A stretch of 64,000 bases of DNA from an uncultured Alphaproteobacteria bacterium (GCA_934271465.1 CAKQRQ010000003.1:1-64000); one strand, 5' to 3'; shown: positions 26,673-35,499, counted from the first letter of the stretch. The notes: generated by a model from the sequence alone, not told the origin. Numbers and translations: made by a program.

Positions 26673-26687
26673 AAATAGGATAAAAAA

Positions 26688-28919
26688 ATGGCTCTCGAAA
26701 AAGAAGGAGAAGAATGGAAAGAATATAACAGCGCTGTCCGCTGGATGGTTATAACGGTATTATTATCCGTTTTAATCACCGTATTCTTAGCGCTTGTGTC
26801 AATGCCTTTAGCTTATCTGATAGGCAACGGCATTTCCAAAGACAGCATTGACGATATATCAAAATTTTTCTCTCTGACCTTTAACCGTAGCGGATTTTTA
26901 TATAATCGTTATTGGATATGGCTCAAACAACTTTTTAATTACAGCGGACCATTTTCTCTCAGCTTATGGATACCGATTCTCCCTTTCATAAGTTTACCCA
27001 TTGGCTTGTTGGTAGGCATTATCACAAACCCCTATCGTTTCCAATCCAACATCCACGGCTCAGCCCGATTGGCTGATTTAAAAGATATCAAAAAAATGGG
27101 CTTATTAGATGGATTTTGCATTGTCGTTGGCAAATTCAAAGGCCATCTGCTCCGAATGGGCGAAACATTATCCGTTTTGTGTTGCGCTCCTCCGGGAACC
27201 GGTAAAACCGTCGGAGTTGTTATCCCTACATTGTTTAATTCACCAACCATGAGCGTCGTCGTCAACGACCCAAAACCGGAACTGTGCTTTTCAACCTCTG
27301 GCGCCCGTGCAAAAGTAGGCCCCGTATTTATCATTAACTGGGGCATGGAAGACAACCCTGCCGAAGGCATTTATTACCCAAGCTGGAACCCGCTGTCTCC
27401 AAACGCCATTCCCGCCCCCGGACCAGCCAGAGATATGTATGTCGATTCCATGTGCAACGTCCTTGTTGAGGATCCCAAAGGCGGTGCAGATCCTCACTGG
27501 TCGACAACCGGCCGCGCCGCTTTGACAGGCTTTATTCACTTCATTGTTTCAAAATGCGAAAAAGCCCGCGCAAACGATTATTTTATCGGCCGATTCTTTG
27601 AAGGAACATTGGACGATGAAGATAAAAAAGTTCTCGAAGGTTATTATCTTGAAATGAATGATCCAATGGCCTCCCGAGCACTCCAAAATCTACGAGCCAA
27701 CACCTTAAACATCGACAACTATCTGCCAATCGGCACTTGGGCTCTACTTCCCGAAAAATGGATTGGACGCGAAGCCTGTATTGCGATGATTTTGGAATGG
27801 ATTACCGAGGCTCAAATCAAACAATCCCAAGACATCAAACGCCGTATGGATGAAGGCGACCAAATGGCCGCTATGGCCGATCCTATGCGTGATTTGCTTG
27901 AGGCTGCCATTGATGAAGCGCGCAAATTCGGTTATTCGCCCCGCTGCGTCGTCGAACTCAGCCAGCTGAGCTCTATGCCTGACAAAGAGCGCGGATCAGT
28001 TATGTCCACAGCTTTTGCCGGCATCGGTATTTTCAAAAACTCGGCCGTTGTTTCCCGCACAAGCTTTTCAGATATTTCATTCAAAGACTTGCGAGGACTT
28101 AAAGACCCCATCACAGGAGAATTCAAACCCATTTCAGTCTATCTGTCCGTCAATCAGGTTGATGCCCGCGCCTTGAGTGTCATTTCGGGAACATTCATTG
28201 ACTTGATGTCTTCTTATTTGATTGCCAACCCGCCAAACTTTGTTAACGCCACAGATGGCAAAATGGGGCCCTTCGCCTGTTTGTTTGCCCTCGACGAATT
28301 TCCGACCATGCCCAAACTCAAAGCCGTTATTGACGGACCGGCCGTCGGGCGTGGGCAAAAAGTATCTTACCTTCTTATCGGACAAGATTTAGGGCAAATC
28401 TCAGGAAAATACGGAAAAGACGACCTCGAAACAGTCATCTCAACCACCGCCTGCAAAGTCATTTTGTCTCAAAACAACGAAGTCACAGCTCAACGTTTCT
28501 CCAAAATGATAGGCAACAAAACCGTTCAAAGCACTTCTTTTTCAAAGAACGAAGGCGCTTTTTCAAAAGGGTCCAACCCTTTTGCCAAAAACGTCAGCTA
28601 TCAGCTTCAAGGTGTTTCCGTCATCTCGACAACCCAATTACTGAGCTTGCCGACATCAAAACAGGTTGTTTTAATGCAAAGCTATATTGATAGACCGATT
28701 ATGGCCGATTCGCCGCGTTGGTATCTCGACCCAAAGATGAAAGCTTTAGCCAAACTTCCGCCCGCACCGAATGTTCCAGATTGGATTGTTGCCCAGCGTG
28801 AAGATATTAACGATGATATGCTTGCAAAACTCGGCATTGATTACGATCCGAACGCCGAAGAAAACTTTGAAGAATTTGAAGATGAAGAATATGAGGAAGA
28901 TGGCAGCGAAGAAAACTAA
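26688..28919 (+). CDS. VirD4/TraG-like type IV coupling ATPase
   Basis: A 743-residue inner-membrane ATPase. Two N-terminal spans (about 18-46 and 92-113) are followed by HGSARLADLKDI, Walker A APPGTGKT (167-174), the VirD4-type VVNDPKPEL, a Walker B CLFALDEFPTMPK near 530, and the Gln motif LIGQDLGQI. In type IV secretion and conjugation such proteins recruit substrates and feed them to the channel. The C-terminus is a strongly acidic tail. No VirB/Tra channel gene or relaxase is in the window, so its partners are either the unknown genes just upstream or lie elsewhere. Confidence 0.85.
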   Translation: MALEKEGEEWKEYNSAVRWMVITVLLSVLITVFLALVSMPLAYLIGNGISKDSIDDISKFFSLTFNRSGFLYNRYWIWLKQLFNYSGPFSLSLWIPILPFISLPIGLLVGIITNPYRFQSNIHGSARLADLKDIKKMGLLDGFCIVVGKFKGHLLRMGETLSVLCCAPPGTGKTVGVVIPTLFNSPTMSVVVNDPKPELCFSTSGARAKVGPVFIINWGMEDNPAEGIYYPSWNPLSPNAIPAPGPARDMYVDSMCNVLVEDPKGGADPHWSTTGRAALTGFIHFIVSKCEKARANDYFIGRFFEGTLDDEDKKVLEGYYLEMNDPMASRALQNLRANTLNIDNYLPIGTWALLPEKWIGREACIAMILEWITEAQIKQSQDIKRRMDEGDQMAAMADPMRDLLEAAIDEARKFGYSPRCVVELSQLSSMPDKERGSVMSTAFAGIGIFKNSAVVSRTSFSDISFKDLRGLKDPITGEFKPISVYLSVNQVDARALSVISGTFIDLMSSYLIANPPNFVNATDGKMGPFACLFALDEFPTMPKLKAVIDGPAVGRGQKVSYLLIGQDLGQISGKYGKDDLETVISTTACKVILSQNNEVTAQRFSKMIGNKTVQSTSFSKNEGAFSKGSNPFAKNVSYQLQGVSVISTTQLLSLPTSKQVVLMQSYIDRPIMADSPRWYLDPKMKALAKLPPAPNVPDWIVAQREDINDDMLAKLGIDYDPNAEENFEEFEDEEYEEDGSEEN

Positions 28920-29104
28920 TCGTTTTCTTCCTGTTTTTCCAAAACTTTTTCGAGTTCTTCTAAATCTTTTTCATCTGTTTCGACAGCCTGAAAAGAATAC
29001 TTCTCGTTAAACCAATTGGCCAAATCGATATCGGCGCACCTTTTGGAACAAAAAGGACGATATTTTTTGTCTTCAACTTCTTTATGACAAATCGGGCATC
29101 TCAT
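28916..29104 (-). CDS. yacG: DNA gyrase inhibitor YacG
   Basis: A 62-residue zinc-binding protein: MRCPICHKEV gives CxxC, and FCSKRCADIDLANWF supplies the second Cys pair and the family signature. YacG binds GyrB and inhibits gyrase. The start at 29104 overlaps the rng stop codon (ATGA), so it is the last gene of a maf-rng-yacG operon; a longer reading 12 codons upstream is inside rng and not needed. The C-terminus is acidic. Confidence 0.93.
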   Translation of the reverse strand: MRCPICHKEVEDKKYRPFCSKRCADIDLANWFNEKYSFQAVETDEKDLEELEKVLEKQEEND

Positions 29105-30252
29105 TTTTCGACTCTCCCTGTTCCACGGCATGTCGGACACTCTTCCGTCATCAGGTCGCTTAATGTCGGCCGCCGGCGCGGTCTGATAATTTCAACGTTG
29201 CCGGCGCGGCTTAATCCTAAAACACGCGCCCGCGCAAAATCATCTTTTAATTCATCTTCCAAAATTTGCAAACAGGGTTTCAAAAATTTAAACTCCGAAA
29301 AACCTGCAAAATCAATAATAATTTTGCCTGATAAATTGCGCAAAACAATCTGTTTGGCAATCTCCTGAGCGGCTTCCTGATTCAAGCGTCCGAAATTGCC
29401 ATGAGCACTGCCTTCGCCGCTGTCTACATCAATCACCACACAAGCTTTTGTTTCTTCTATGATGATTCTTCCGCCGCAAGGCAATTTGACAACTTTATCC
29501 AAAGCCTCGCCCAGCATCTCATCAATCCCGAATTCTTCAAAAGGATTCGCTATATATTCCGACGGAAAAATACCGGCATATTCTTGTTCAATCAAATGTG
29601 AATTAACAACAAGCCTCTGAAGCGTATTAAGATTGCGGCAAACCGTTTCCTTCAAAATATTTTCTTTTGCAGCCAATAAACAAGGCGCTGTTTCTTGTTT
29701 TGCACGAGCCAAAACAGCCTCAAATTTGTCTTCTAACGCTTTTTTTTCATTCAAAATATCTTCTTTTGAAGCTTCCGCCGCTTGTGTTCTGATAACAAAA
29801 CCACCCTCTTCCGTATGAACCGCAATAAGTTGATACAAAGATTCTCTTTTATCCTCATCTTCAATCTTAGAAGAAATCTCTATCTCATCTCCATACGGAC
29901 GATAGACCAAATAAACGCCGGCAAAATTCAAAAAACGCCCCAAGCGGGCACCTTTTTCGGCGCGCTGTTCCTGAACAACCTGCACAACAATATCTTGCCC
30001 TTCATGCGCCTTTAAGTCTTCAAGTCCTGATTCTTCGGCATTAATAAAAGCCTCTCGCACCATGCCGATATTAACAAAATATCCCTCTTTGCCGTTGACT
30101 GTTTGAATCTTTTTGGTAATCCGTCCTAAATAAATATTACCCTCATTAGCTTTAGCATCATCTTGAACGGCAAATTCGCGTAATTCGCCGCCGCACAAAC
30201 CGGCAACCTGCTTTAACCCGTTTTTTTCCTGATAAACAATCTCTTCCAGCAT
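29101..30252 (-). CDS. rng: Ribonuclease E/G family, RNase G-like
   Basis: A 383-residue endoribonuclease for RNA processing and decay. It starts with the S1-like RNA-binding region (GNIYLGRITKKIQTVNGKEGYFVNIG). The catalytic metal site shows CVVIDVDSG and IIIDFAG, and the end has CPTCRGTG, the zinc-link cysteine motif. It lacks the long RNase E scaffold region and is shorter than E. coli RNase G (489 residues), as in the small alphaproteobacterial RNase-G-like proteins found between maf and yacG. Confidence 0.92.
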   Translation of the reverse strand: MLEEIVYQEKNGLKQVAGLCGGELREFAVQDDAKANEGNIYLGRITKKIQTVNGKEGYFVNIGMVREAFINAEESGLEDLKAHEGQDIVVQVVQEQRAEKGARLGRFLNFAGVYLVYRPYGDEIEISSKIEDEDKRESLYQLIAVHTEEGGFVIRTQAAEASKEDILNEKKALEDKFEAVLARAKQETAPCLLAAKENILKETVCRNLNTLQRLVVNSHLIEQEYAGIFPSEYIANPFEEFGIDEMLGEALDKVVKLPCGGRIIIEETKACVVIDVDSGEGSAHGNFGRLNQEAAQEIAKQIVLRNLSGKIIIDFAGFSEFKFLKPCLQILEDELKDDFARARVLGLSRAGNVEIIRPRRRPTLSDLMTEECPTCRGTGRVEK

Positions 30253-30822
30253 CTAATTTACTCCGGCACCGATTAACAAATTTCTGGCTTCAAACAACGG
30301 CAGCCCGACCACACCGCTGTAAGATCCTATAATTTGAACAACAAATCCGCCCAAAAGCCCCTCAATTTTATATCCGGCACAACCGACCCATTCTTTGGAG
30401 GCCACATAAGATTCGATTTCCTGCACCGTGAGGCGTTTCATTTTAATTTTGGTCACATTGAGCCTTTCGGATAATTTTCCCTCTTTATTGACCACGCAAA
30501 CACCCGTCATAACCTTATGCGTCTTACCGGACAACATTTTCATAACTTTTTTCTGATCTTCGTCGGTTTTGGATTTTTGAATAATGCTTGTTCCGCAAAC
30601 AATAACCGTATCTGATGCCAAAACAACCTCTCCTTTGAATTTGGAGGCCACATGCAAAGCCTTTTCTCTGGCCATTCGTTTGACATATTGTGTCGGCTTT
30701 TCGCCTTTCAACGGTGTTTCATCAATATCAGCCGGTGCAACTTCTTTCGGAACATATCCTATTTGTTCCAGCAAAGCGCGGCGTTGCGGCGACTGCGAGG
30801 CTAAAATAAAATCTTTAATCAT
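30253..30822 (-). CDS. maf: Maf-family nucleoside triphosphate pyrophosphatase
   Basis: A 189-residue Maf protein. It hydrolyses non-canonical or m7G/dTTP/UTP-type nucleotides to monophosphates. The family start FILASQSPQRRALLEQIG, the catalytic region VVLASDTVIVCG and KMLSGKTHKVMTGV are all present. It is the first gene of the maf-rng-yacG operon; rng begins at the base after the maf stop codon. In Caulobacter a maf gene also lies near the origin with coaE and dnaQ, as here. Confidence 0.94.
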   Translation of the reverse strand: MIKDFILASQSPQRRALLEQIGYVPKEVAPADIDETPLKGEKPTQYVKRMAREKALHVASKFKGEVVLASDTVIVCGTSIIQKSKTDEDQKKVMKMLSGKTHKVMTGVCVVNKEGKLSERLNVTKIKMKRLTVQEIESYVASKEWVGCAGYKIEGLLGGFVVQIIGSYSGVVGLPLFEARNLLIGAGVN

Positions 30823-30843
30823 AAAAAATACCCGTTATTTAAA

Positions 30844-30882
30844 ACAAAAAGGGCTTTTAGATAAAAGAACCTAAAAACCCTT
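30844..30882 (-). terminator. Intrinsic terminator of dksA
   Basis: On the minus strand AAGGGTTTTTAG pairs with CTAAAAGCCCTT (one mismatch) across 10 nt, followed by TTTGTTTT. Confidence 0.75.
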
Positions 30883-30897
30883 GTTAACCTAATTCAA

Positions 30898-31323
30898 TTA
30901 AGCTTCATCATCATAGGTTTTTTCCATTCTTTCGTGGCGTTCCTGCGCCTCAATCGAAAGAGTAGCCACCGGACGAACCTCAAGCCGTTCCAGACCTATC
31001 GGATCCCCTGTTTCTTCACAATAACCGTATGTCCCGTCCTCAATTCTCTTCAAAGCCTCATCAATCTTAGAAATAAGCTTTCTGGCTCTGTCGCGGGTTC
31101 TCAATTCCAAAGCTTTATCGGATTCCAAAGAAGCTCTGTCAATCTGATCCGGCTGATTCAGACCGCCTTGTTTCAACTCATCAAGCGTATCCATAGATTG
31201 GCCGATTAAAGACTTTTTCCAATCCAGCAATTTCTGTCTGAAATATTCCAGCTGCATATCATTCATATATTCTTCTTTTTCCGAAGGTTTGTAATCCGGA
31301 GGAAGGATAACCGTATTTTCCAT
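30898..31323 (-). CDS. dksA: DksA-type RNA polymerase-binding regulator
   Basis: A 141-residue DksA/TraR-family protein that would enter the polymerase secondary channel and act with ppGpp. The coiled-coil region holds the tip-type motif LNQPDQIDRASLESD, and the C-terminal finger reads YGYCEETGDPIGLERLE...ATLSIEAQERHERME. Only one of the four zinc cysteines of E. coli DksA remains, which I recall as typical for alphaproteobacterial DksA rather than a defect here. AAGGAG lies 6-7 nt before the ATG. fliX lies upstream on the same strand. Confidence 0.92.
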   Translation of the reverse strand: MENTVILPPDYKPSEKEEYMNDMQLEYFRQKLLDWKKSLIGQSMDTLDELKQGGLNQPDQIDRASLESDKALELRTRDRARKLISKIDEALKRIEDGTYGYCEETGDPIGLERLEVRPVATLSIEAQERHERMEKTYDDEA

Positions 31324-31414
31324 TTTTTAGCTCCTTGCTTTTATAAAAGTTTTACTAAAGATATAATAAACAAATAAAATTTCAAGAAAAAATGTCTTGT
31401 TTTCTCCTATATTT

Positions 31415-31840
31415 TTAACGCATCAGTTTTGCAAGTTCTACCTCAACCCTCAACTCTATTTCCTGCATAATTTCCTGCAATTTTTCATCAGCGGAAGAAA
31501 CATCTTTTTGTTTAACCAATCGGGATATTTCAATAAGCCTGTCTTTTGAAATTTCTCCCCTCAAAAGCCCGTCCCTGATTTCTTCCAGATTATCAAGAAG
31601 CGTGCTTCCCTTTTTGATTAGTTTTTTTCTGATTTGGCGTTCTTCTTCATCACTGACGGATTGAGCGGCAAAAATAGCATCGGCAGACGTCAAAGCTGCT
31701 GTTGCCTGCACCTCTTTATTTTTTTCGGCCGTTCCTGTTTTCAAATAATCCGCAAAATTTTCTCCCGAAGAAACCCTTCCGGCACTTTTTCCTCTGGCCA
31801 ATTCATTTGTTTTTCTGATATCGTCTACCTTAAACAACAA
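31415..31840 (-). CDS. FliX-like flagellar assembly regulator
   Basis: A 141-residue protein whose C-terminal half (about 85-141), with SRLVKQKD and the ending IELRVEVELAKLMR, matches what I know of alphaproteobacterial FliX. In Caulobacter FliX couples flagellar basal-body assembly to activation of FlbD. The N-terminal half is variable and polar. Its place next to dksA also fits FliX. No other flagellar gene is in the window, so the identification rests on this protein alone. Confidence 0.7.
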   Translation of the reverse strand: MLFKVDDIRKTNELARGKSAGRVSSGENFADYLKTGTAEKNKEVQATAALTSADAIFAAQSVSDEEERQIRKKLIKKGSTLLDNLEEIRDGLLRGEISKDRLIEISRLVKQKDVSSADEKLQEIMQEIELRVEVELAKLMR

Positions 31841-31855
31841 ACCTTTTCCTTTTTC

Positions 31856-32467
31856 TCAAAAAAACGTCCATTCAATCGTCGTATTATCCTTGTTCTGACA
31901 AGCCTGCATAGCCGTATCGGCTGTTATCGGAAAATTAATTGAATTTGCCGTCTGATTATGAGGTAATTCAACATCAAGCTTCCTTGCACCTGCTGAATCT
32001 TTGATAAGAATTCTGTAAACAGCCGGCTTTTTCTGCATATGCCAATTAATTTGGGCAATATTGGCACATGCCCTATCCGTCAATGTATCAAAAGTAATCT
32101 TATATCTCTGATAATCCGCGTCATCAGGCTCCACAAAAACATTTCCGGCCATACTATGATGCAAAATACCATTACTGCACATTTTATAGGGCGCCATTTT
32201 ATTTTCGCACAAAAACCGGCTTACATCATCAGTCGTATTTCTGTTTTCAAAAAGTTCTTTATAATTACCTTCAAACCGATATCTTTCAGATATGGCTTTT
32301 TGCAAATCTTTCAGTTCATTCACAATAAGATTTTGTTTAAAAACACCATATACGTTTCCGATAATTTTAATAATCGAAACCGTTAGCAAAATAACGATTG
32401 TAATAACACCCAAAGCTTCAATCATCGTCGCGCCTTGTTGATTATTTTTCAAACAAAATCTCCTCAT
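31856..32467 (-). CDS. Type IV prepilin-like protein
   Basis: A 203-residue protein with a class III signal: leader ending QQG, cleavage expected before ATMIEALGV, glutamate at +5, then a hydrophobic helix (about 13-40). The rest is a globular domain of about 160 residues with four or five Cys. This is the arrangement of PilS-like type IV pilins and pseudopilins. No assembly ATPase, prepilin peptidase or secretin gene is nearby. It lies 15 bp upstream of the fliX-like gene on the same strand and may be co-transcribed. Confidence 0.8.
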   Translation of the reverse strand: MRRFCLKNNQQGATMIEALGVITIVILLTVSIIKIIGNVYGVFKQNLIVNELKDLQKAISERYRFEGNYKELFENRNTTDDVSRFLCENKMAPYKMCSNGILHHSMAGNVFVEPDDADYQRYKITFDTLTDRACANIAQINWHMQKKPAVYRILIKDSAGARKLDVELPHNQTANSINFPITADTAMQACQNKDNTTIEWTFF

Positions 32468-32535
32468 TTTCTGCCTCTTAAATTCTTTATATCATCAAAA
32501 TAAATGACAAACAACAATTTATATCATTTTTTTCT

Positions 32536-32563
32536 TTGCTTTTTTTTAGTTTTATCTTATAGT
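32536..32563 (+). promoter_or_regulatory. Promoter of the outer-membrane protein gene
   Basis: TTGCTT (32536-32541), a 16-nt spacer and TATAGT (32558-32563), 46 bp before the start codon at 32610. Confidence 0.5.
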
Positions 32564-32609
32564 ATAGCCCGTAATTGAACTTAAGTTTATTTATAAAGGA
32601 GCTTTTTTA

Positions 32610-33158
32610 ATGAATAAGAATATTGCCTTGCTGGCAGCCGTTTCCGTTATTGCTTTGACAAGCAGCGCAAACGCTTTGGATTTCAGACCTTATGTCGGTG
32701 CTCAATACAACGCCACTCACGTTAATGCAAAAGGCCTTGAGACAAACATTGATATGCACTCTTATTCTGTTTTTGTCGGAACAGAATACAACAAATATTT
32801 CGGAACAGAAGTTTTCTATCAGAATTCCAATAAATGGCATAAAATAATTAATGGCGAAAAAGAAAAAGTTGACTTTGATGCTTATGGTTTGGATGTTTAC
32901 GGTTACCTGCCCTTGGGTTGCGAAGGCATCGTTTCTTTGATTGGAACAACCGGTATCGCTAATTATGACTTCGACTATGCAAACAGCACAGAAAAAGGAA
33001 GCGACAACGGTTTAGGTTATCGTTTGGGCGGCGGTATCCAATACAACGTCACAAACAACATCGGCATCAGAGCTTTGGGCCGCTATGTCTGGACAGACAA
33101 ACTGGATGGTATGGATCACTTGGCCGAGTTCTCTTTGGGTATGAAATATACTTTCTAA
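32610..33158 (+). CDS. Outer-membrane beta-barrel protein
   Basis: A 182-residue exported protein with a signal peptide cleaved after SSANA (about residue 22) and alternating beta-strands starting DFRPYVGAQYN and closing with FSLGMKYTF, the terminal Phe that the BAM machine recognises. Size and pattern fit an eight-stranded OmpA/OmpW-like barrel. It has a strong AAAGGAG ribosome binding site, a promoter and its own terminator, so it may be abundant. A specific function cannot be read. Confidence 0.9.
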   Translation: MNKNIALLAAVSVIALTSSANALDFRPYVGAQYNATHVNAKGLETNIDMHSYSVFVGTEYNKYFGTEVFYQNSNKWHKIINGEKEKVDFDAYGLDVYGYLPLGCEGIVSLIGTTGIANYDFDYANSTEKGSDNGLGYRLGGGIQYNVTNNIGIRALGRYVWTDKLDGMDHLAEFSLGMKYTF

Positions 33159-33183
33159 GAGTAAAACGCCTAAGATTTTTTAT

Positions 33184-33218
33184 AAAAAGGAAGATTTTTT
33201 ATCTTCCTTTTTATTTTT
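33184..33218 (+). terminator. Intrinsic terminator of the outer-membrane protein gene
   Basis: AAAAAGGAAGAT and ATCTTCCTTTTT with a 5-nt T loop, followed by further T. Confidence 0.85.
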
Positions 33219-33263
33219 GGCGCATTATATTAAAAGAAACGAATAAACAAAAGGATGATTCAA

Positions 33264-33731
33264 ATGAAAAAACTTGCACTTTTAAGCCTTGCCGTATTAT
33301 TAACCGCATGCGGCAATCAAGATACCACCGCACAAAAGACATCTCAAGCCCAAACAACGCTTGATAAAGAAACTGTTTTTTCTTTTGACGTCCAAAACCT
33401 CAAAGAAGGCTGTGATAATTCTTCTGAAATTGTCTGCGCAATTAACGCTACCGTCAAATGTATCCTCAATCCTGATTTTTCGGAATGTTCCAAAACAAAA
33501 AAGAATATGCCCTCTTTTGTATTTATGAAGGATGAAAGTCTTCAACGTCCGACTTTTCAATCTTATAAAATAACAAAACTAACACCCCGCGCAGACGGTG
33601 CTGTCGAAGTTTATACCCAAAGCTCCTGCAACGGAAACTGGTTCGGCCTATGCAACGGAAACATCATTTATGTAATGAGAAACATCGATTCCGTTTGGAA
33701 AGTTGAAGATATGTATGCTGTTGAATCCTAA
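33264..33731 (+). CDS. Small lipoprotein, unknown
   Basis: A 155-residue protein with a lipoprotein signal (MKKLALLSLAVLLTAC; lipobox LTAC, Cys 16). The mature part has a Gln/Thr-rich linker, then a compact domain with several Cys (KEGCD, EIVCA, VKCIL, SECSK, SSCNGNWFGLCNG) that could form disulphides in the periplasm. Position +2 is Gly, so outer-membrane sorting is possible. Family not recognised. An AAAGGA motif precedes the chosen ATG; a start three codons earlier is less likely. It converges with the next gene and their stop codons overlap. Confidence 0.8.
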   Translation: MKKLALLSLAVLLTACGNQDTTAQKTSQAQTTLDKETVFSFDVQNLKEGCDNSSEIVCAINATVKCILNPDFSECSKTKKNMPSFVFMKDESLQRPTFQSYKITKLTPRADGAVEVYTQSSCNGNWFGLCNGNIIYVMRNIDSVWKVEDMYAVES

Positions 33732-34144
33732 TCTTTCAATATTTCTTTAGCTATCCAATAAAATTCTTGCTGTTCTAACGATGAAATAGACTGAGGATCG
33801 TCAATCGTAACTTCAAAAATCTCGCCTGTTTCCATCACTTTCAAATCCGATTCCAAATCAGGGTTATCCGGAAGAACTCTTGTTTTTTCAAAAACTTTTA
33901 TATCTGCCAAATATTTATCACATTTCCGTTTATATTCCGGAATCTCAAACACGTCTTCCTGCGGCGGCAAATCAACATCTTCTTGAACAGGCCTTTTCAG
34001 CACCTGAGGGAGTTTTTCAGGTTTATGCATCTTATCCTTCTCTGGAATAAAAAACTGCGGTTCTCTGACTTTACGTAAATATGCCGCTTCAGCCAAACAA
34101 CAAACAAACATAGACAACAAAATAAAAAACAGTGTTTTTTTCAT
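33728..34144 (-). CDS. Exported protein, unknown
   Basis: A 138-residue protein with a signal peptide (MKKTLFFILLSMFVCCLAEA) and a mature part rich in Pro, Lys and acidic residues (about 25-70), followed by a segment with DLKVMETGEIFEVTI. Probably periplasmic. It is divergent from the HEQTH protein at 34189 and converges on the lipoprotein gene, with overlapping stops. No family recognised. Confidence 0.7.
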   Translation of the reverse strand: MKKTLFFILLSMFVCCLAEAAYLRKVREPQFFIPEKDKMHKPEKLPQVLKRPVQEDVDLPPQEDVFEIPEYKRKCDKYLADIKVFEKTRVLPDNPDLESDLKVMETGEIFEVTIDDPQSISSLEQQEFYWIAKEILKD

Positions 34145-34188
34145 CAGCATCAACCATAATTTAACAAATACATTCTAAGATAGATTAT

Positions 34189-34848
34189 ATGATGAAAAAG
34201 CTTTTTTTTGTATTAATATTTTTACTTTTATCAGGAAACAGTCTTGGCGCGGATTGTTCCTCCATTAAAGTGAATCCGGCGATAAAAATAACCTCTTCTT
34301 TCGGAAAACTTTCATATGACACGTCAAAAAACACAGAACAAATAACTGAACAAGCTAATTATTTTAATCTGGTTGAAGGTGGGGACTTTGCCGGCGGTTT
34401 ATCAACAGTCAATGTTAATTTTGATGTCACAATAAACACTCTCGGCCGTATGATGGAAGATAATTCTTATTGCGTCATCCCGACAGAAGTTACCTTATTT
34501 TTAGGATTTGACAATCCTGTTATTTATATATCAAAAGATATTCCGGCAGACTCTTGTCAATATATGATAACCCTCTATCACGAACAAACGCACCAACAAA
34601 TAAACAAAACAACTCTTGAATATTTTCTACCAATATTCAAAGCCGCTTCAAAAGCAATTATAAAAAAAATAAAACCTGTCCATATCCAAAACATCAATGA
34701 TATGGAACAGGCGACCGCAGCTCTGACTAAGCAATATAATTCAAAAATAAATCCTCTTGTCGGCTACATAAAAAAAGAAACATTATTACAGCAAAAAAGA
34801 TTGGATAATCCCGAAAATTACAAATTTGAAGGAAACTTATGCCCCTAA
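34189..34848 (+). CDS. Exported HExxH protein, possible metalloprotease
   Basis: A 219-residue protein with a signal peptide cleaved near SLGA (residue 21). The mature part contains TLYHEQTHQQIN: an HExxH zinc-site motif at 131-135 in a predicted helix. The placement of HEQ-type motifs in small exported proteins recalls DUF922-like predicted proteases, but I cannot confirm family membership. Two Cys pairs could form disulphides. Its 3' end overlaps the HAD gene on the other strand by 12 bp. Confidence 0.75.
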   Translation: MMKKLFFVLIFLLLSGNSLGADCSSIKVNPAIKITSSFGKLSYDTSKNTEQITEQANYFNLVEGGDFAGGLSTVNVNFDVTINTLGRMMEDNSYCVIPTEVTLFLGFDNPVIYISKDIPADSCQYMITLYHEQTHQQINKTTLEYFLPIFKAASKAIIKKIKPVHIQNINDMEQATAALTKQYNSKINPLVGYIKKETLLQQKRLDNPENYKFEGNLCP

Positions 34849-35499
34849 AACATCATCTAAAAAGCTTTCTATTCCTTTATAAGCATAATCAATATAGGTC
34901 TTATCTTTAGCTGAATTATTTTTATAATAGATTCTGACTGTCGTCATACCGGCTTCTTTTGCAAATTCCAAGTTGGAATAACTATCATCAACAAAAACAC
35001 AGTCTTTAGGGTTAACATTAATTTTTTGGCAAAAATCTTTATAAACCTGCGCATCTTCATTCTTTTTATACACGCCGAAATCCTCAACCGAATAATATCT
35101 ATCCTTAAAAAATTCAAACAAACCCAAATGCTTAAGTATTTTTTCGGAAGCATATCGATCACTCGCCGTAAAAATAAACTGTTCCGCAGGAACCTTTTCG
35201 ATTTTTGAAAGCAAATTATGATAAGGAACAATCCGTTCAACAGGTTTGCGTCTATGATAAGCAATAAATAAATCTTTGGGTTGAATACCATAATTTTGAT
35301 AAAAAATCTCGCCGCCATCGCGATAAATTTTATAAGACTGAGTTACAAGTTTTTTAACCTCGTCAATATCCATTTTCAGCCCAAGATCATAAACCAAAGC
35401 CTCGGCCATTGTCGTATCAAGAATATCGCCCAATTCTTCCGTTTTATTATAAAGCGTATCGTCTAAATCATAAATAACTGTATTCTTGCCTAAAACCAA
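34837..35499 (-). CDS. HAD hydrolase, pyrimidine 5'-nucleotidase-like
   Basis: A 220-residue HAD-family phosphatase of the pyrimidine 5'-nucleotidase (SDT1/PpnN-like) type: nucleophile motif VIYDLDDTLYN, motif II FTASD, and the acidic motif FVDDSYSNLEFAKEAGM. Such enzymes dephosphorylate UMP/CMP or related nucleotides; the true substrate is open. I infer a TTG start at 35499 since GGGAG lies 8 nt upstream; the frame extends another 12 codons to a TTG with no ribosome binding site. Confidence 0.85.
   Translation of the reverse strand: MVLGKNTVIYDLDDTLYNKTEELGDILDTTMAEALVYDLGLKMDIDEVKKLVTQSYKIYRDGGEIFYQNYGIQPKDLFIAYHRRKPVERIVPYHNLLSKIEKVPAEQFIFTASDRYASEKILKHLGLFEFFKDRYYSVEDFGVYKKNEDAQVYKDFCQKINVNPKDCVFVDDSYSNLEFAKEAGMTTVRIYYKNNSAKDKTYIDYAYKGIESFLDDVLGA

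Noticed and set aside
21499..28919. The coupling-ATPase block as an integrated conjugative element
   Set aside because: No integrase, relaxase, att repeats or flanking tRNA was seen, and composition looks like that of neighbours.
30898..31323. Loss of zinc cysteines in DksA as a defect
   Set aside because: The same one-cysteine finger is, as far as I recall, normal for alphaproteobacterial DksA.
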